Shown: positions 16,940 through 26,879, numbered from the stretch's first letter. The stretch is DNA of 64,000 nucleotides from Dysosmobacter acutus (GCF_018919205.1 NZ_JAHLQN010000001.1:248001-312000); one strand, 5' to 3'. Numbers and translations are program-made. Notes: generated from the letters alone by a model not told the origin.

Positions 16940-18457
16940 ATGGCTTTTTTGGAAATGAACCACATCTATAAATCCTTCGGGACAACCGCCGCCAACAAGG
17001 ACGTCCACCTGAGTGTAGAACAGGGGGAGATCCACGCCATCTTAGGCGAAAACGGCGCCGGAAAATCCACGCTGATGAACATTCTCTACGGCATGTACGC
17101 ACCGGACAGCGGGGAAATCCTTCTGCGGGGCCAAAACGTGCGCTTTTTCTCCTCCGGCGACGCCATTGCCCAGGGCATCGGCATGGTGCACCAGCACTTT
17201 ATGCTGATCCCGGAGCAGACCGTTATTGAAAATGTGGTGTTGGGCGGAGCCGAAAACCCCTTTGTGCTGAATCTGAAGGAGCAGGCCCGGCGCTTCACGG
17301 AGCTGGCCCACAGCTACAGCATGGATATCGATCCCTGGTGCCGGGTGGAGCAGTTGTCCGTGGGCCAGCAGCAGCGGCTGGAGATTCTCAAGGCGCTTTA
17401 TAAAAAGGCGGACCTTCTGATTCTGGACGAGCCCACCGCCGTGTTGACGCCCCGGGAGGTCCAAGAGCTGTTCCGCATGATGCGCCAGCTGTCCGCTCAG
17501 GGCTGCACCATCCTCTTCATCACCCACAAGCTGCCGGAGATCATGGACGTGTGCACCCGGTGCACCATCCTGCGCCAGGGAGAAACCGTCTGCACCATGC
17601 CCATCACACCCGAGGTAAACCGCCACGACCTGGCGGTGCGTATGGTTGGCCGGGAGGTGGAGCTGGGCCTGAGCAAGGAATCCGCGAAGCCCGGCGACCC
17701 GGTCTTGCAGGTTGAGCACCTCTCCTATGTGCGCCCAGACGGCGTGGAGGCGGTCCGGGACGTCTCCTTCTCTGTCCGGGAAGGGGAGATTGTGGGCATC
17801 TGCGGCGTGGACGGCAACGGCCAGTCGGAGTTGATCCGCTGTATCACCGGTCTGCTGCGCCCCTCCTCCGGGGAGGCTCTGGTGGAGGGCAAGCCCTGCA
17901 AAAGCGCGAAGCAGGTGCTGCGTCAGGGCGTGGCCCACATCCCTGAGGACCGCCTGAAGATGGCGGTGGTCAAGGAGATGAGCATCGGCGACAACATGGT
18001 GCTCATGCACTACGACCAGGTGCCGCTTTGCCGCCGTGGGCTCATCGACTGGAAGGCCGCCCGCCAGCGCGGCAGCCGCATCTGTCAGGAGTACCAGGTG
18101 CGCATGGCCGGGCTGGACCAGGCGGTCCAGGAGCTCTCCGGAGGGAATCAGCAGAAGATGGTGGTTGGCCGGGAGCTGGACTGGGACCCCAGGCTGCTCA
18201 TTGCCGTCCACCCCAGCCGGGGACTGGACATCGGCGCCACCCGCTACATCCAAAACAGCATCATCGCCGCCCGCCAGCGCGGCACCGCGGTTTTGGTGGT
18301 ATCCACAGAGTTGGAGGAGATCATGGAGCTGTCCGACCGCATTCTGGTCATCTTCAGCGGCCGCATCATGGCTGATCTCACCCAGTCCCAGGCCACCCGG
18401 GAAACCTTAGGCGCCCTGATGGCCGGTATCAAGGAGGAGGGAAATCATGCAGGTTGA
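16940..18457 (+). CDS. ABC transporter ATP-binding protein with two ATPase domains
   Basis: About 505 aa with tandem nucleotide-binding domains, as in sugar/nucleoside importers. In domain 1, Walker A is GENGAGKST, the signature is LSVGQQQRLEIL and Walker B is LLILDEPTAVL. In domain 2, Walker A is degenerate (GVDGNGQSE), the signature is LSGGNQQKMVVGREL and Walker B reads LLIAVHPSRGLDIGA, lacking the catalytic glutamate, which is normal for this subfamily. The ATG at 16940 is preferred because GAGGAGGGA lies upstream. The 3' end overlaps the adenine deaminase gene by 11 nt, tying purine uptake to purine conversion. Confidence 0.93.
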   Translation: MAFLEMNHIYKSFGTTAANKDVHLSVEQGEIHAILGENGAGKSTLMNILYGMYAPDSGEILLRGQNVRFFSSGDAIAQGIGMVHQHFMLIPEQTVIENVVLGGAENPFVLNLKEQARRFTELAHSYSMDIDPWCRVEQLSVGQQQRLEILKALYKKADLLILDEPTAVLTPREVQELFRMMRQLSAQGCTILFITHKLPEIMDVCTRCTILRQGETVCTMPITPEVNRHDLAVRMVGREVELGLSKESAKPGDPVLQVEHLSYVRPDGVEAVRDVSFSVREGEIVGICGVDGNGQSELIRCITGLLRPSSGEALVEGKPCKSAKQVLRQGVAHIPEDRLKMAVVKEMSIGDNMVLMHYDQVPLCRRGLIDWKAARQRGSRICQEYQVRMAGLDQAVQELSGGNQQKMVVGRELDWDPRLLIAVHPSRGLDIGATRYIQNSIIAARQRGTAVLVVSTELEEIMELSDRILVIFSGRIMADLTQSQATRETLGALMAGIKEEGNHAG

Positions 18458-20222
18458 TCCAAACAAGGACCGCCCGGCGCTGCTGTCGGCAGCCAACGGC
18501 CAGGTGCCCTGTGACCTGACGGTCGGCAACGTAGTGATCTTCGACGTGTTTACAGGCGCCCTGACCCCCGGCAGCGTGGACATCTTTCAGGGCGTCATCG
18601 TCTGCGTCCGGGAGGGGGAAACGGAGGACGCGGGGAAAAGCAGGGGGTATTACGACGGCAAGGGCGCCATCCTTCTGCCCGGCTTTATCGACACCCACAT
18701 CCACGTGGAGAGCACCATGATGATCCCCGAGCACTTTGCCCGGACCGTCCTGCCCTGCGGCACCACTACCGTGATGACCGACCCCCATGAGACGGCCAAC
18801 GTCGCCGGGATTGCAGGCGTCCGCTTCATGCTGGACAACAGCCGGAAAACGCCCCTGCGCCAGTACGTGCTGGCCCCCTCCTGCGTGCCCTCCGTCCCGG
18901 GCCTTGAGGAGAGCGGCGCGGCCTTTGGCCCGGAGGAGATTGGCGCACTGCTGGAGCTTCCCGGCGTGGCCGGCATCGGAGAGGTGATGGACTACGTAAA
19001 CGTGTGCCGGGATGAAAAGCGGATGCGGGGCATCGTACAAAAGGGACTTGAGCGGGATGTGTTCATCCAGGGCCACGCGCCCCGGCTCATGGGCCAGGGT
19101 CTCAACGCCTACATTCTGGCAGGCGCGCAGAGCGATCATGAATGCCGAAGCCGCCAGGAATGCGCCTTGAAGCAGCGGCTGGGAATGCACGTCAACCTCA
19201 AGAGCAGTTCCCTCTCCAACCATTTGGCGGAGAACCTTGAGGCCGTCCGCACCCAGCGCTGGAAGGACAGCGTCTCCATCTGTACCGACGACGTCCACGC
19301 CAGGCGCCTCCTGACCGAGGGCCACATCAACCGGGTGATCCGGGAGGCCATCGAATGCGGCGCCGACCCCATGGAGCTCTACCGCTGCGCCACCTACAAC
19401 GCCGCCCGGGAATACCGCTTCCGGGATATCGGCGCCGTGGCGCCGGGATATGCGGCGGACCTGCAGCTGCTGCGGGCCCTGGACGGCGGCACGCCGGAGG
19501 CTGTCTTTGTGGGCGGCTCCCTTGTTGCAAGGGACGGGGTCTACTGCGCTGAGGACGACCGCTCCGCCCCGGCTCCGGTCCCCTGCCCCATGGAGCTTGG
19601 CTACCTCGCCTCGCCGGAGGACTTCCGTCTGAAAGCTCCGGAGGGCGCCGCGCAAACCGTGCGCACCCTGGTGATCCACAGCAAGTACCAGGGCTCCCCC
19701 TTCAATCAGGGCTTTTATGAGCCCCTTCCCGTCCGCGGAGGCTATGTGGAGCTCTCCGGCCTGGAGAACACGCAGTACTGCTGTGTGTGCAACCGTTACG
19801 GCCGTCCACGCCGCACCATCGGCGTCATGCGGGGCTTCGGCATCCTGCGCGGCGCCCTGGCCTCCACGGTGGCCCACGACTGTCACAACCTGACCCTGGT
19901 CTACACCAATCCGGAGGACGCCTTCCTGGCCATGGAGGCGGTTAAATCCATTGGCGGCGGCTTTGCCGTGGCGGCAGAGGGTAAGGTGCTGGCGGTGCTG
20001 CCCCTGCCGGTGATGGGGCTGATGTCCGACCGGTGCGCCCGGGAGATAGTTCCCCAGATTGCGGCGGTGGAACAGGCCCTCTCCTCCATCAGCGACGGCA
20101 GCTGCTACCTGCTCAAGCATGCCACCATGGCCCTGCCCGTCCTGCCGGGGACGCTGATCACCGATCTGGGGCTGGTGGACGGTCCTTCTCAGACCTTCCT
20201 GCCCCTGTTTGACAAGGATTGA
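18447..20222 (+). CDS. ade: Adenine deaminase
   Basis: About 591 aa amidohydrolase that converts adenine to hypoxanthine and ammonia. The metal site begins with GFIDTHIHVESTMM; the family signatures PCGTTTVMTDPHETANVAG, GHAPRLMGQGLNAYILAGAQSDHE and SICTDDVHARRL follow. The C-terminal domain has the typical TLVYTNPEDAFLAMEAVKSIGGGFAVAAEGKVLA and LPLPVMGLMSD. Length matches the bacterial Ade family. AAGGAGGAGGG lies inside the end of the ABC ATPase gene, so translation is coupled. The product hypoxanthine would feed the hydroxylase encoded next. Confidence 0.95.
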   Translation: MQVDPNKDRPALLSAANGQVPCDLTVGNVVIFDVFTGALTPGSVDIFQGVIVCVREGETEDAGKSRGYYDGKGAILLPGFIDTHIHVESTMMIPEHFARTVLPCGTTTVMTDPHETANVAGIAGVRFMLDNSRKTPLRQYVLAPSCVPSVPGLEESGAAFGPEEIGALLELPGVAGIGEVMDYVNVCRDEKRMRGIVQKGLERDVFIQGHAPRLMGQGLNAYILAGAQSDHECRSRQECALKQRLGMHVNLKSSSLSNHLAENLEAVRTQRWKDSVSICTDDVHARRLLTEGHINRVIREAIECGADPMELYRCATYNAAREYRFRDIGAVAPGYAADLQLLRALDGGTPEAVFVGGSLVARDGVYCAEDDRSAPAPVPCPMELGYLASPEDFRLKAPEGAAQTVRTLVIHSKYQGSPFNQGFYEPLPVRGGYVELSGLENTQYCCVCNRYGRPRRTIGVMRGFGILRGALASTVAHDCHNLTLVYTNPEDAFLAMEAVKSIGGGFAVAAEGKVLAVLPLPVMGLMSDRCAREIVPQIAAVEQALSSISDGSCYLLKHATMALPVLPGTLITDLGLVDGPSQTFLPLFDKD

Positions 20223-20241
20223 GTGTGGAAAGGAGACTTTC

Positions 20242-21036
20242 ATGTTATCTATCCGGGAATATGTATTTGCCGAATCCGTGGAGGAGGCCTGCGCCCTGGT
20301 GCGAAAAAGCCCCGCCAACCGGATCATCGGCGGCGGGTGCTGGCTGCGGCTGGAGCGCCGCCCCTATGGGACGCTGGTGGATATAAGCCGCCTGGGCCTG
20401 GACCAGATTGAGGAGGCGGACGGATTTTTCCGCATCGGCGGCTGCTGCACCCTGCGGCAGCTGGAACGAAGCGCCCTGCTCCGCAGCCGCTTTGGCTCCC
20501 TCTTTGCTGAGTGCACCGCCGGCATTGTGGGCGTGCAGTTTCGAAACTGCGCCACCCTTGGCGGCAGTCTCTACGGCCGGTTCGGCTTTTCCGACCTTGC
20601 CACGGCGCTGCTGGCGCTGGAAGCGGAGGTGGATCTTTGCCAGGCCGGGCGCCTTTCCCTGGAGGACTTCCTGAAAACCTTCCGGCACGGGGAACGGGAT
20701 GTGCTCACTGCCGTCCGCATCCCCGCGGACGCCCGGGCCTCCTTTGCGTCCTTTCGCCTCACCGCCACCGACCTCCCTGTTCTCAATGCCGCCGTAGGCC
20801 GCCGGCTGGGGCGGTGGCGCATCGCGGTGGGCGCCCGGCCCGCCGTGGCCGCACTGGCTCCCAAGGCAGCGGAGCAGCTTGCAGCAGGAACGCCGCTTGC
20901 GGCCGAAACCGCAGCCCGGGAGCTGCGGTTCGGCTCCAACCTGCGGGGAAGCGCCCAGTATCGCGCCGCACTGTGCCAGGTGCTGGTGGAGCGGTGCATC
21001 CAGGCGCAGAAGGAGGAGATGTCATGCGGATCTTGA
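20242..21036 (+). CDS. xdhB: Molybdenum hydroxylase (xanthine dehydrogenase type) FAD subunit
   Basis: About 264 aa. FAD-binding of the CO dehydrogenase/xanthine dehydrogenase type is indicated by [26 protein letters not shown], where the usual glycine-rich AGGTDLL loop is modified, and by [33 protein letters not shown]. The last ~100 residues form the C-terminal CO_deh_flav_C domain. The start MLSIREYV is taken because AAAGGAG precedes it; an ATG upstream overlaps ade. It transfers electrons from the 2Fe-2S subunit to NAD+ or another acceptor. The 3' end overlaps the next gene by 13 nt. Confidence 0.88.
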   Translation: MLSIREYVFAESVEEACALVRKSPANRIIGGGCWLRLERRPYGTLVDISRLGLDQIEEADGFFRIGGCCTLRQLERSALLRSRFGSLFAECTAGIVGVQFRNCATLGGSLYGRFGFSDLATALLALEAEVDLCQAGRLSLEDFLKTFRHGERDVLTAVRIPADARASFASFRLTATDLPVLNAAVGRRLGRWRIAVGARPAVAALAPKAAEQLAAGTPLAAETAARELRFGSNLRGSAQYRAALCQVLVERCIQAQKEEMSCGS

Positions 21037-21488
21037 TCACGGTCAACGGACAGCCCTGGCAGGGGGACATCGCCCCCGGGGCCTCTTTGCTGGACTATCT
21101 GCGAAGCCGGGGCCTGATGGGCTCCAAGGAGGGCTGCGACACCGGAAGCTGCGGCGCGTGCACGGTCTGGGTGGACGGCATTCCCGTCCTCTCCTGTTCC
21201 TATCCCGCGGCCCGGGCGGCCGGCGCCTCTGTCACCACCATCGAAGGCGTGCGGGAAGAAGCTGAGGAGGTGGGCCGGTTTCTCTCCAGGGAGGGCGCCG
21301 AGCAGTGCGGCTACTGCAGTCCCGGCCTCATTATGACGGTACTGGCCCTGGAGCGGGAAAACCCCGGCGCCGACGATAGTGAAATCAGCACCTATTTGGC
21401 GGGGAACCTCTGCCGCTGTTCCGGTTACGCCGGCCAGCTGACCGCCATCCGCCGGTATCTGCACCGGGAAAGGGGGAATCGGCTGTGA
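21024..21488 (+). CDS. xdhC: Molybdenum hydroxylase 2Fe-2S subunit
   Basis: About 154 aa. The plant-type ferredoxin cluster ligands are in [18 protein letters not shown] plus a single downstream Cys, and the second cluster in the helical domain is in [12 protein letters not shown] and [11 protein letters not shown]. The start within the FAD-subunit gene has AAGGAGGAG 5-6 nt upstream; a longer frame upstream is a shadow of that gene. It passes electrons from the molybdenum centre to FAD. The stop overlaps the GTG start of the large subunit (GTGA). Confidence 0.95.
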   Translation: MRILITVNGQPWQGDIAPGASLLDYLRSRGLMGSKEGCDTGSCGACTVWVDGIPVLSCSYPAARAAGASVTTIEGVREEAEEVGRFLSREGAEQCGYCSPGLIMTVLALERENPGADDSEISTYLAGNLCRCSGYAGQLTAIRRYLHRERGNRL

Positions 21489-23770
21489 AGACGGTAAACC
21501 AGTCCTGCCGGAAAAAGGACGCCGCGGCCCTGACCTGCGGCACGGCCTCCTATACGGACGATCTCTCTCCGTCAGGTAGCCTGTGGGTCAAAGTCCTTCG
21601 CAGCCCCCATGCCCACGCGCTCATCCGCTCCATTGACTCCACCGCCGCTTTTGCGGTTCCGGGTGTGGTCTGCGTCCTGACCCACGCCGATCTTCCCAAA
21701 ATACGCTGCACCTATGCCGGGCAGTGCGCGCCGGAATCCTCGCCCTATGACCGCTACATCCTGGAGGACCGGGTGCGTTATGTGGGCGATCCAGTGGCCA
21801 TTGTTGCGGCGGAGACGGAACAGGCGACGGAAGCCGCGCTGCGCCGAATCCGGGTGCAATATAAGGTGCTTCCCGCCGTGCTGGATTTCGAGCAGGCCCT
21901 GGACGCGCCCGTGGTGGTGCATCCGGAGGCGGATTACCACAACAACGTCCCCATCGGCGGCGACGTAAAACGAAATCTCCTGTGCAGCCACAGCGCGGAG
22001 TACGGTGATGTGGACAGGGCGTTTGAGGACTGTGACCTGATTCTGGAGGACACCTTCTACACCCAGGCCGCCGCCCACGCCATGATGGAGACCTTTCGCA
22101 CCTGCTGCTACTTTGATTATCAGGGAAGGCTGACCATTGTCAGCTCCACCCAGGTGCCTTTCCACATCCGCCGCATTGCCGCGGCGGCTCTGGGCCTGCC
22201 CCAGTCCCGGGTCCGGGTGATCAAGCCGCGGGTGGGCGGAGGCTTCGGCGCAAAGCAGTCCATCGTCTCGGAGCTCTTGGCCGCCGCAGTCACCGTGGCC
22301 ACGGGCCGCCCCGCCAAGCTGGTTTTCACCCGGCGGGAGTGCTTTACCGCCTCCAACAGCCGCCACCAGATGCGGCTTCAGGTGAAGATGGGCGCCACCC
22401 GGGACGGCGTGGTCCGGGCCATCGAGCTCTACGCCCTGGGCAACGGCGGCGCCTACGGGGAGCAGTCCTTCCCCACCAGCTTGCTGGTGGGCCACAAAAC
22501 CATTCCCCTGTACGCCCACGCCGCCTTTCGCCACCGGGCTGATTTTGTCTACACCAACACCATGCCCGCCGGAGCCTGCCGGGGCTTTGGCGCCACCCAG
22601 GGATGCTTTGCCGTGGAAAGCATGGCAAACCGCGTGGCCCATGCCCTGGGCCTGGACCCGGCGGAGCTGCGGCTGAAAAACATCCCCCACGCCGGAGAGG
22701 TGATGCCGGCCTATTTCGGTGACGTGCTGCAAAGCAGCGGCCTGGACCGGTGCATTGAGACCGGAAAGCGCCTGTTCCGCTGGGACGAGCGCCGCCATGC
22801 CCGCAGCGTCGGCGGCGGAAAGGTCCGGGCAGCCGGCATGGCCGTTACCATGCAGGGCTCGGGCGTGCCCATGAAGGACGTCTGCTGCGCCACGGTGCAC
22901 TTAAATGACAACGGCTACTACACCCTTCACATCGGCGCCACAGACATCGGCACCGGCTGCGACACCATTCTGGCCCAGATGGCGGCGGAAGTGCTGAACT
23001 GCTCCGTCGACCAAGTGGTCACCGAGGGCGTGGACACCGACCACTCCCCTTATGATAAGGGCTCCTACGCCTCCAGCACCACCTATGTCACCGGTCAGGC
23101 CGTGGTCAAGGCGGCCTCCGCGCTGAAAGAGCAGCTGTTGGAGGAGGGGAGCCGGCGCCTGAATCTTTTACCGGAGCGCTGTGATCTGGACGAAGGCGGT
23201 GTCTTTGAGCGGAGCGACCCCTCCCGCCGGCTGAGCCTCCAACAGTTGGGCGCCCAACTGGTTCTGCGGCCGGACTGCCGTTTCCTCACTGCCACCGCCC
23301 AGCACTGCTGCACCTATTCGGCGCCCCCCCTGATGGCCGGCTTTGCAGAAGTGGAGGTAGATACGGCCACGGGAAAAGTCTCTGTAACCGACTTTCTTGG
23401 GGTAGTGGACTGCGGGACGGTCATCAACCCGGCCCTGGCCACGGTGCAGGCCCAGGGGGGGATTCTGCAGGGGATCGGGATGGCCCTTTATGAAGCCGTC
23501 AGCTGTTCGCCTGAGGGAAAGCTGCGCACCAACTCCTTTTTGCAGTACAAGATTCCCGTCCGGCCCGACGCGCCTCCCATCCGGATTGCCTTTGAGCCGG
23601 ATTGGGAACCAACCGGCCCCTTTGGGGCAAAATCCATCGGCGAGGTGGTCATCAACACGCCCTGCCCCGCCATTGCGGACGCGGTCTTTCAGGCGGTTGG
23701 CGTATCCTGCGCCTCCCTTCCCATCACGCCGGAGACGGTATGGCGCGGCATCCGGGAGGGTTCCCAATAA
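21485..23770 (+). CDS. xdhA: Molybdenum hydroxylase large (molybdopterin) subunit
   Basis: About 761 aa catalytic subunit of the xanthine dehydrogenase/aldehyde oxidase family. The N-terminal hammerhead domain contains [17 protein letters not shown] and [15 protein letters not shown]. Molybdopterin-binding motifs follow: [23 protein letters not shown], and near the end [10 protein letters not shown], where the final Glu is the family's catalytic base. The start is GTG. No accessory genes (XdhC/MocA-type cofactor insertion) are in the window. Position after adenine deaminase and a purine transporter suggests hypoxanthine/xanthine oxidation; other N-heterocycles cannot be excluded. The operon ends at a strong terminator. 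Confidence 0.92.
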   Translation: MKTVNQSCRKKDAAALTCGTASYTDDLSPSGSLWVKVLRSPHAHALIRSIDSTAAFAVPGVVCVLTHADLPKIRCTYAGQCAPESSPYDRYILEDRVRYVGDPVAIVAAETEQATEAALRRIRVQYKVLPAVLDFEQALDAPVVVHPEADYHNNVPIGGDVKRNLLCSHSAEYGDVDRAFEDCDLILEDTFYTQAAAHAMMETFRTCCYFDYQGRLTIVSSTQVPFHIRRIAAAALGLPQSRVRVIKPRVGGGFGAKQSIVSELLAAAVTVATGRPAKLVFTRRECFTASNSRHQMRLQVKMGATRDGVVRAIELYALGNGGAYGEQSFPTSLLVGHKTIPLYAHAAFRHRADFVYTNTMPAGACRGFGATQGCFAVESMANRVAHALGLDPAELRLKNIPHAGEVMPAYFGDVLQSSGLDRCIETGKRLFRWDERRHARSVGGGKVRAAGMAVTMQGSGVPMKDVCCATVHLNDNGYYTLHIGATDIGTGCDTILAQMAAEVLNCSVDQVVTEGVDTDHSPYDKGSYASSTTYVTGQAVVKAASALKEQLLEEGSRRLNLLPERCDLDEGGVFERSDPSRRLSLQQLGAQLVLRPDCRFLTATAQHCCTYSAPPLMAGFAEVEVDTATGKVSVTDFLGVVDCGTVINPALATVQAQGGILQGIGMALYEAVSCSPEGKLRTNSFLQYKIPVRPDAPPIRIAFEPDWEPTGPFGAKSIGEVVINTPCPAIADAVFQAVGVSCASLPITPETVWRGIREGSQ

Positions 23771-23792
23771 CCCTTTTCCCTCCCATCACATC

Positions 23793-23835
23793 AAAAAAGC
23801 TCCCTTGCCGCTTGATGCGGCAGAGGAGCTTTTTT
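23793..23835. terminator. Bidirectional terminator between xdhA and folT
   Basis: The stem AAAAAGCTCC/GGAGCTTTTTT with an inner GCCGC/GCGGC lies between converging genes. A-runs and T-runs on the two sides allow it to work in both directions. Confidence 0.85.
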
Positions 23836-23858
23836 CACCGGTTGGCGGCCGGTTGGCT

Positions 23859-24470
23859 TTACCAAGGGATGCGGTCGCCCTCCATTTGGGCGGGAATCAG
23901 GTGCTGGCGCTGCATGGCCGGCAGCAGCAGCTGGAAGAGCATGACCATCAGAAGAATCTGTACGGGGAGGTACAGAACATTTTTCACCAGACTGGCAGTC
24001 ATGTAAAAGAGATAGCCCTTGGAGTAGAGGATGGCACTCCAGAGCGAGCCCAGCAGCACATTCTGAATATTGGTCAGCACCTTGGCCAGGATGATACGCT
24101 TCACGGTGATCTTGGAGCGATAGAAAAACAGAGCGTAGATGTAGCAGCCCATCATGGTGGTGAGCATATAGCCGGGGAAGTAGGGGTAACCGCCGGAGCT
24201 GACGAAAAAGCTCAGCGTATCCTCGGCGGCGGCAAAAATAAGGCAGCCCAACGGCCCGTAGACCAAAGAGCACAGAGCCCTGGCCAAAAACGTGATGCTG
24301 ATGCTGAGGTTTTCCCCCATGGGAATCTTAAACCGGGAGAGCACGATGCATGCGGCGATCATCAGTGCCGCAAACAGCATGCACCGAAGGTCCCTCAGGC
24401 TGACCGCGGCCTCCGTCCAATAGCCCTTGGACAGGGGGGAGGCGAAGAGATGTTTTTCGCGAATGAGCAT
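23859..24470 (-). CDS. folT: ECF transporter S component, folate family
   Basis: About 203 aa membrane protein with about six hydrophobic segments. The N-terminal DLRCMLFAALMIAACIVLSRFKIPMG and the segment VYGPLGCLIFAAAEDTLSFFVSSGGYPYFPGYMLTTMMGCYIYALFFY match FolT-type S components that capture folate and join a shared energising module. The start MLIREKHLF is set by AAGGAAGG 6-7 nt upstream; the frame runs further upstream through the leader. The leader carries a tetrahydrofolate riboswitch, which independently supports folate as substrate. The EcfA/A'/T genes are not in the window. Confidence 0.9.
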   Translation of the reverse strand: MLIREKHLFASPLSKGYWTEAAVSLRDLRCMLFAALMIAACIVLSRFKIPMGENLSISITFLARALCSLVYGPLGCLIFAAAEDTLSFFVSSGGYPYFPGYMLTTMMGCYIYALFFYRSKITVKRIILAKVLTNIQNVLLGSLWSAILYSKGYLFYMTASLVKNVLYLPVQILLMVMLFQLLLPAMQRQHLIPAQMEGDRIPW

Positions 24471-24477
24471 AAAAATA

Positions 24478-24533
24478 CCTTCCTTCTGTGTGAATTTGGC
24501 AGTCCGGAATCCGGAAAACCGCACAGAGGAAGG
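24478..24533 (-). promoter_or_regulatory. Shine-Dalgarno-sequestering hairpin of folT
   Basis: On the minus strand CCTTCCTCTGTG (24522-24533) pairs, with one bulge, to CACAGAAGGAAGG (24478-24490), which contains the folT ribosome binding site. This is the likely expression platform of the riboswitch just upstream: in the sequestered form translation would be off. The switching partner on the aptamer side was not worked out. Confidence 0.65.
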
Positions 24534-24555
24534 CGCCACCACATCTCTCATATGC

Positions 24556-24669
24556 GGCAGCGGGATGCGGAAAGCATACTGCAGATCAAGTCTTTTCGTC
24601 CGGTGAACAACTCCCCGTCTCACCGGCACTGGTCCTTGTGAGGACTTACACATGCTTTCCTACTCTGCC
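24556..24669 (-). ncRNA. Tetrahydrofolate (THF) riboswitch aptamer upstream of folT
   Basis: On the minus strand the leader has the THF riboswitch layout. P1 pairs GGCAG with CTGCC, followed by the conserved AGTAGG. A perfect P2 pairs GGAAAGCAT with ATGCTTTCC. Then come TAAGT, a hairpin GGTGAGACGGGGAGTTGTTCACC that closes on ACGAA, and GCATCC before the closing P1 strand. All these parts occur in the same order in known THF riboswitches. It precedes a folate-family ECF gene, the usual regulated target. Identified by eye. Confidence 0.88.
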
Positions 24670-24681
24670 TTGTTGCAGTCT

Positions 24682-24709
24682 ATTATAGCTCAGCACCGTC
24701 AAATTGCAA
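24682..24709 (-). promoter_or_regulatory. Promoter of the folT riboswitch leader
   Basis: On the minus strand TTGCAA, a 16-nt spacer and TATAAT end just before the THF aptamer, so transcription would start about 5-10 nt upstream of P1. Confidence 0.6.
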
Positions 24710-24716
24710 CCCCTGA

Positions 24717-24753
24717 ACAAAAAAAAGCACCCGGCGGAAAGCCGGGTGCTTTT
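24717..24753 (-). terminator. Terminator of the rnf operon
   Basis: The stem AAAGCACCCGGC/GCCGGGTGCTTT has a 5-nt loop and, on the minus strand, a run of eight T. It lies 11 nt past the rnfB stop. Confidence 0.9.
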
Positions 24754-24763
24754 CAGACAACGG

Positions 24764-25645
24764 TCAGGACTTGGCGGCAGGCGCTGCCTCTGCGGCAGCC
24801 CTGGCCTTTTCCGCCTGGGCCTTCTTAATGGCCTTGTACTTTTCCTTCTCCTCCGCGGAGGCGATGGGCAGTATGGCGTCCCGGGGGCAGACCTTGGTAC
24901 AGATCTTGCAGCCCTTGCACTTATCGTAGTCGATGACCGCCACGCCGTTCGTCACATTGATGGCGCCGAACTTACACTCCTTCTGGCACAGGCCGCAGCC
25001 AATGCAGGAATTGGAGCAGACGCTCATGGCGGCCTTGCCCTTATCCTGGTTGGCACAGGCCACATGGACCTTTTTGGAAGCGGGAACGGAGGTGATCAGC
25101 TTCCGGGGGCAGGCGGCGGCGCAGGCCATGCAGCCCGTGCACTTGTCGCTGTCCACCACGGCAGCTCCGTTCGCTCCGATGTGCATGGCGTCAAACTGGC
25201 AGGCAGCCACGCAGGAGCCAAAGCCCAGGCAGCCAAAATTACACTCCAGAGAGCCGCCGGCCACCTTGGTGGCGGAAAGGCAGTCCTGCACGCCGCGGTA
25301 CTCAAAGCGCTTCTTGGCGTTGGTGCCGCCGTTGCAGCGGACAAAGGCCACCTGACGCTCGCCGGAGGGAGCCTCCTGGCCCATGATCCGGGCAATGGCA
25401 GCGGCGTTTTCCGCTCCGGCAGGGGCGCAGGCCGTCACAGGGGCCTTGCCCTCCAGAATGGCGGCGGCACAGCCGCCGCAGCCGGGGTAGCCGCAGCCGC
25501 CGCAGTTGGCGCCCGCCAGGTGACCAAGGATTTCCTCCAGCCGGGGGTCCTTTTTCACCTCAAACACCTTGGAGGCCACGGCCAGAACCAGGCCAAATAC
25601 GGCGCCCAGGATGCCGAGCACCAAAATTGCAGCTAAAATATTCAT
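24764..25645 (-). CDS. rnfB: Rnf complex iron-sulfur subunit B
   Basis: About 293 aa. An N-terminal transmembrane anchor is followed by the Fe-S motif CGGCGYPGCGGCA (about 47-60), then four more cysteine groups forming two ferredoxin-like pairs (CTGCMACAAACP, CIGCGLCQKEC, CKGCKICTKVCP). The C-terminus is a Lys/Ala-rich tail. RnfB takes electrons from reduced ferredoxin at the cytoplasmic face. The ATG is preferred over an adjacent GTG because AAGGAGG is then 6 nt away. It is the last gene of the operon, 11 nt after rnfA. Confidence 0.95.
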   Translation of the reverse strand: MNILAAILVLGILGAVFGLVLAVASKVFEVKKDPRLEEILGHLAGANCGGCGYPGCGGCAAAILEGKAPVTACAPAGAENAAAIARIMGQEAPSGERQVAFVRCNGGTNAKKRFEYRGVQDCLSATKVAGGSLECNFGCLGFGSCVAACQFDAMHIGANGAAVVDSDKCTGCMACAAACPRKLITSVPASKKVHVACANQDKGKAAMSVCSNSCIGCGLCQKECKFGAINVTNGVAVIDYDKCKGCKICTKVCPRDAILPIASAEEKEKYKAIKKAQAEKARAAAEAAPAAKS

Positions 25646-25656
25646 CACGCGCCTCC

Positions 25657-26244
25657 TTACCAGACCTTCAGGCCGGAGAAGCCCATGAATGCCAGGGCCA
25701 TCAGACCTGCGGTGATCAGGGCGATGGGAAAGCCCTCGAACGCCTTGGGATAGTCTGCGAACACCAGCCGCTCCCGGATGCTGGCAAAGAGCACGATGGC
25801 CAGCAGGAAGCCCAAGCCGCCGGTGATGCCGTAGACCACAGATTCAATGAAGGTGTAGTTGTTCTGGATGTTCAGCAGCGCAACGCCCAGCACCGCGCAG
25901 TTGGTGGTGATCAGAGGCAGATAGATGCCCAGGGCGGTATACAGCGCGGGCATGGACTTTTGCAGGAACATCTCAATGAACTGCACCAGGGAGGCGATGA
26001 CCAGGATGAAGGCCACGGTCTGCATGTACATCAGGTCAAAGCGCACCAGGATGAACTGGTTCACCGCCCAGGTGATGGCGGATGCAAGGCCCATGACGAA
26101 GGTCACGGCGATGCCCATGCCCACGGCGGTATCCACTTTCTTGGACACGCCCAAGAACGGGCAGATACCTAAGAACTGGGAGAAGATAAAGTTATTGACC
26201 AGGATTGCTCCCAGTGTGATGGAAAGAAGTTTTTCCCATTCCAT
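25657..26244 (-). CDS. rnfA: Rnf complex membrane subunit A
   Basis: About 195 aa, six predicted membrane segments, with [20 protein letters not shown] near the N-terminus and [14 protein letters not shown] in the middle, both typical of RnfA/NqrE. Cysteines in these segments match the membrane-embedded 2Fe-2S site shared with RnfE. The ATG overlaps the rnfE stop (TAATG), with AAGGAGGAAA upstream, indicating coupling. Confidence 0.95.
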   Translation of the reverse strand: MEWEKLLSITLGAILVNNFIFSQFLGICPFLGVSKKVDTAVGMGIAVTFVMGLASAITWAVNQFILVRFDLMYMQTVAFILVIASLVQFIEMFLQKSMPALYTALGIYLPLITTNCAVLGVALLNIQNNYTFIESVVYGITGGLGFLLAIVLFASIRERLVFADYPKAFEGFPIALITAGLMALAFMGFSGLKVW

Positions 26245-26879
26245 TACTTGCTTTCCTCCTTCTTTTTGGACTTGGCAAGCGCCCACTGCATGGCCGCGAT
26301 CAGGCAGCCCAGCACCAGGAAGCCGCCCACGGGCATCGTCAGCATACCAGCGGGAAACTGGGCGGGCAGGATCTGAATGCCCTTGGCTTCAGGCCCTAAG
26401 AGCCCGGCGCCGAAGGTGCCGGCGCCCAACAGCTCGCGGACAATGCTCATAATCATCAGCACGGCGGTGTAGCCGATGCCCTGGCAGATGCCGTCCACCG
26501 CAGAGGCCAGCACGCCGTTTTTGTAGGAAAAGGACTCCGCGCGGCCCAGGATGATGCAGTTCACCACGATCAGGGGGATGAACACGCCCAGGGAGTTCGC
26601 CACATCCGGCAAAAAGGCCTGGAGCAGCAGATCCACGCAGGTGACAAATCCGGCGATGACCACGATGAACATGGCGATGCGGATCTTGTCAGGCACCACC
26701 TTGCGGATGGCGGCGATGACGATGTTGGAGAGCGTCAGAATGATAAGCACGCTGACGCCCATGCCCAGGCCGTTCATAAAGGACGTGGTGATGGCCATGG
26801 CGGAACACATGCCCAAAACCTGGACCAGGACGGGGTTGTTGGTAATCAGACCCTCTTTAAACTGCTTTTTAAAATTCAT
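26244..26879 (-). CDS. rnfE: Rnf complex membrane subunit E
   Basis: About 211 aa polytopic protein homologous to NqrD. It contains [20 protein letters not shown] and [37 protein letters not shown], the latter holding the conserved cysteine of the membrane Fe-S site and the NCxxxGRAE signature. The C-terminal tail is Lys/Glu-rich. It lies between rnfG and rnfA in the standard order, with GAGAGGGGA before the ATG. Confidence 0.95.
   Translation of the reverse strand: MNFKKQFKEGLITNNPVLVQVLGMCSAMAITTSFMNGLGMGVSVLIILTLSNIVIAAIRKVVPDKIRIAMFIVVIAGFVTCVDLLLQAFLPDVANSLGVFIPLIVVNCIILGRAESFSYKNGVLASAVDGICQGIGYTAVLMIMSIVRELLGAGTFGAGLLGPEAKGIQILPAQFPAGMLTMPVGGFLVLGCLIAAMQWALAKSKKKEESK

Noticed and set aside
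21485..23770. Selenocysteine in the molybdenum hydroxylase large subunit
   Set aside because: The frame runs through without an internal TGA, so no selenocysteine codon is present in the protein.
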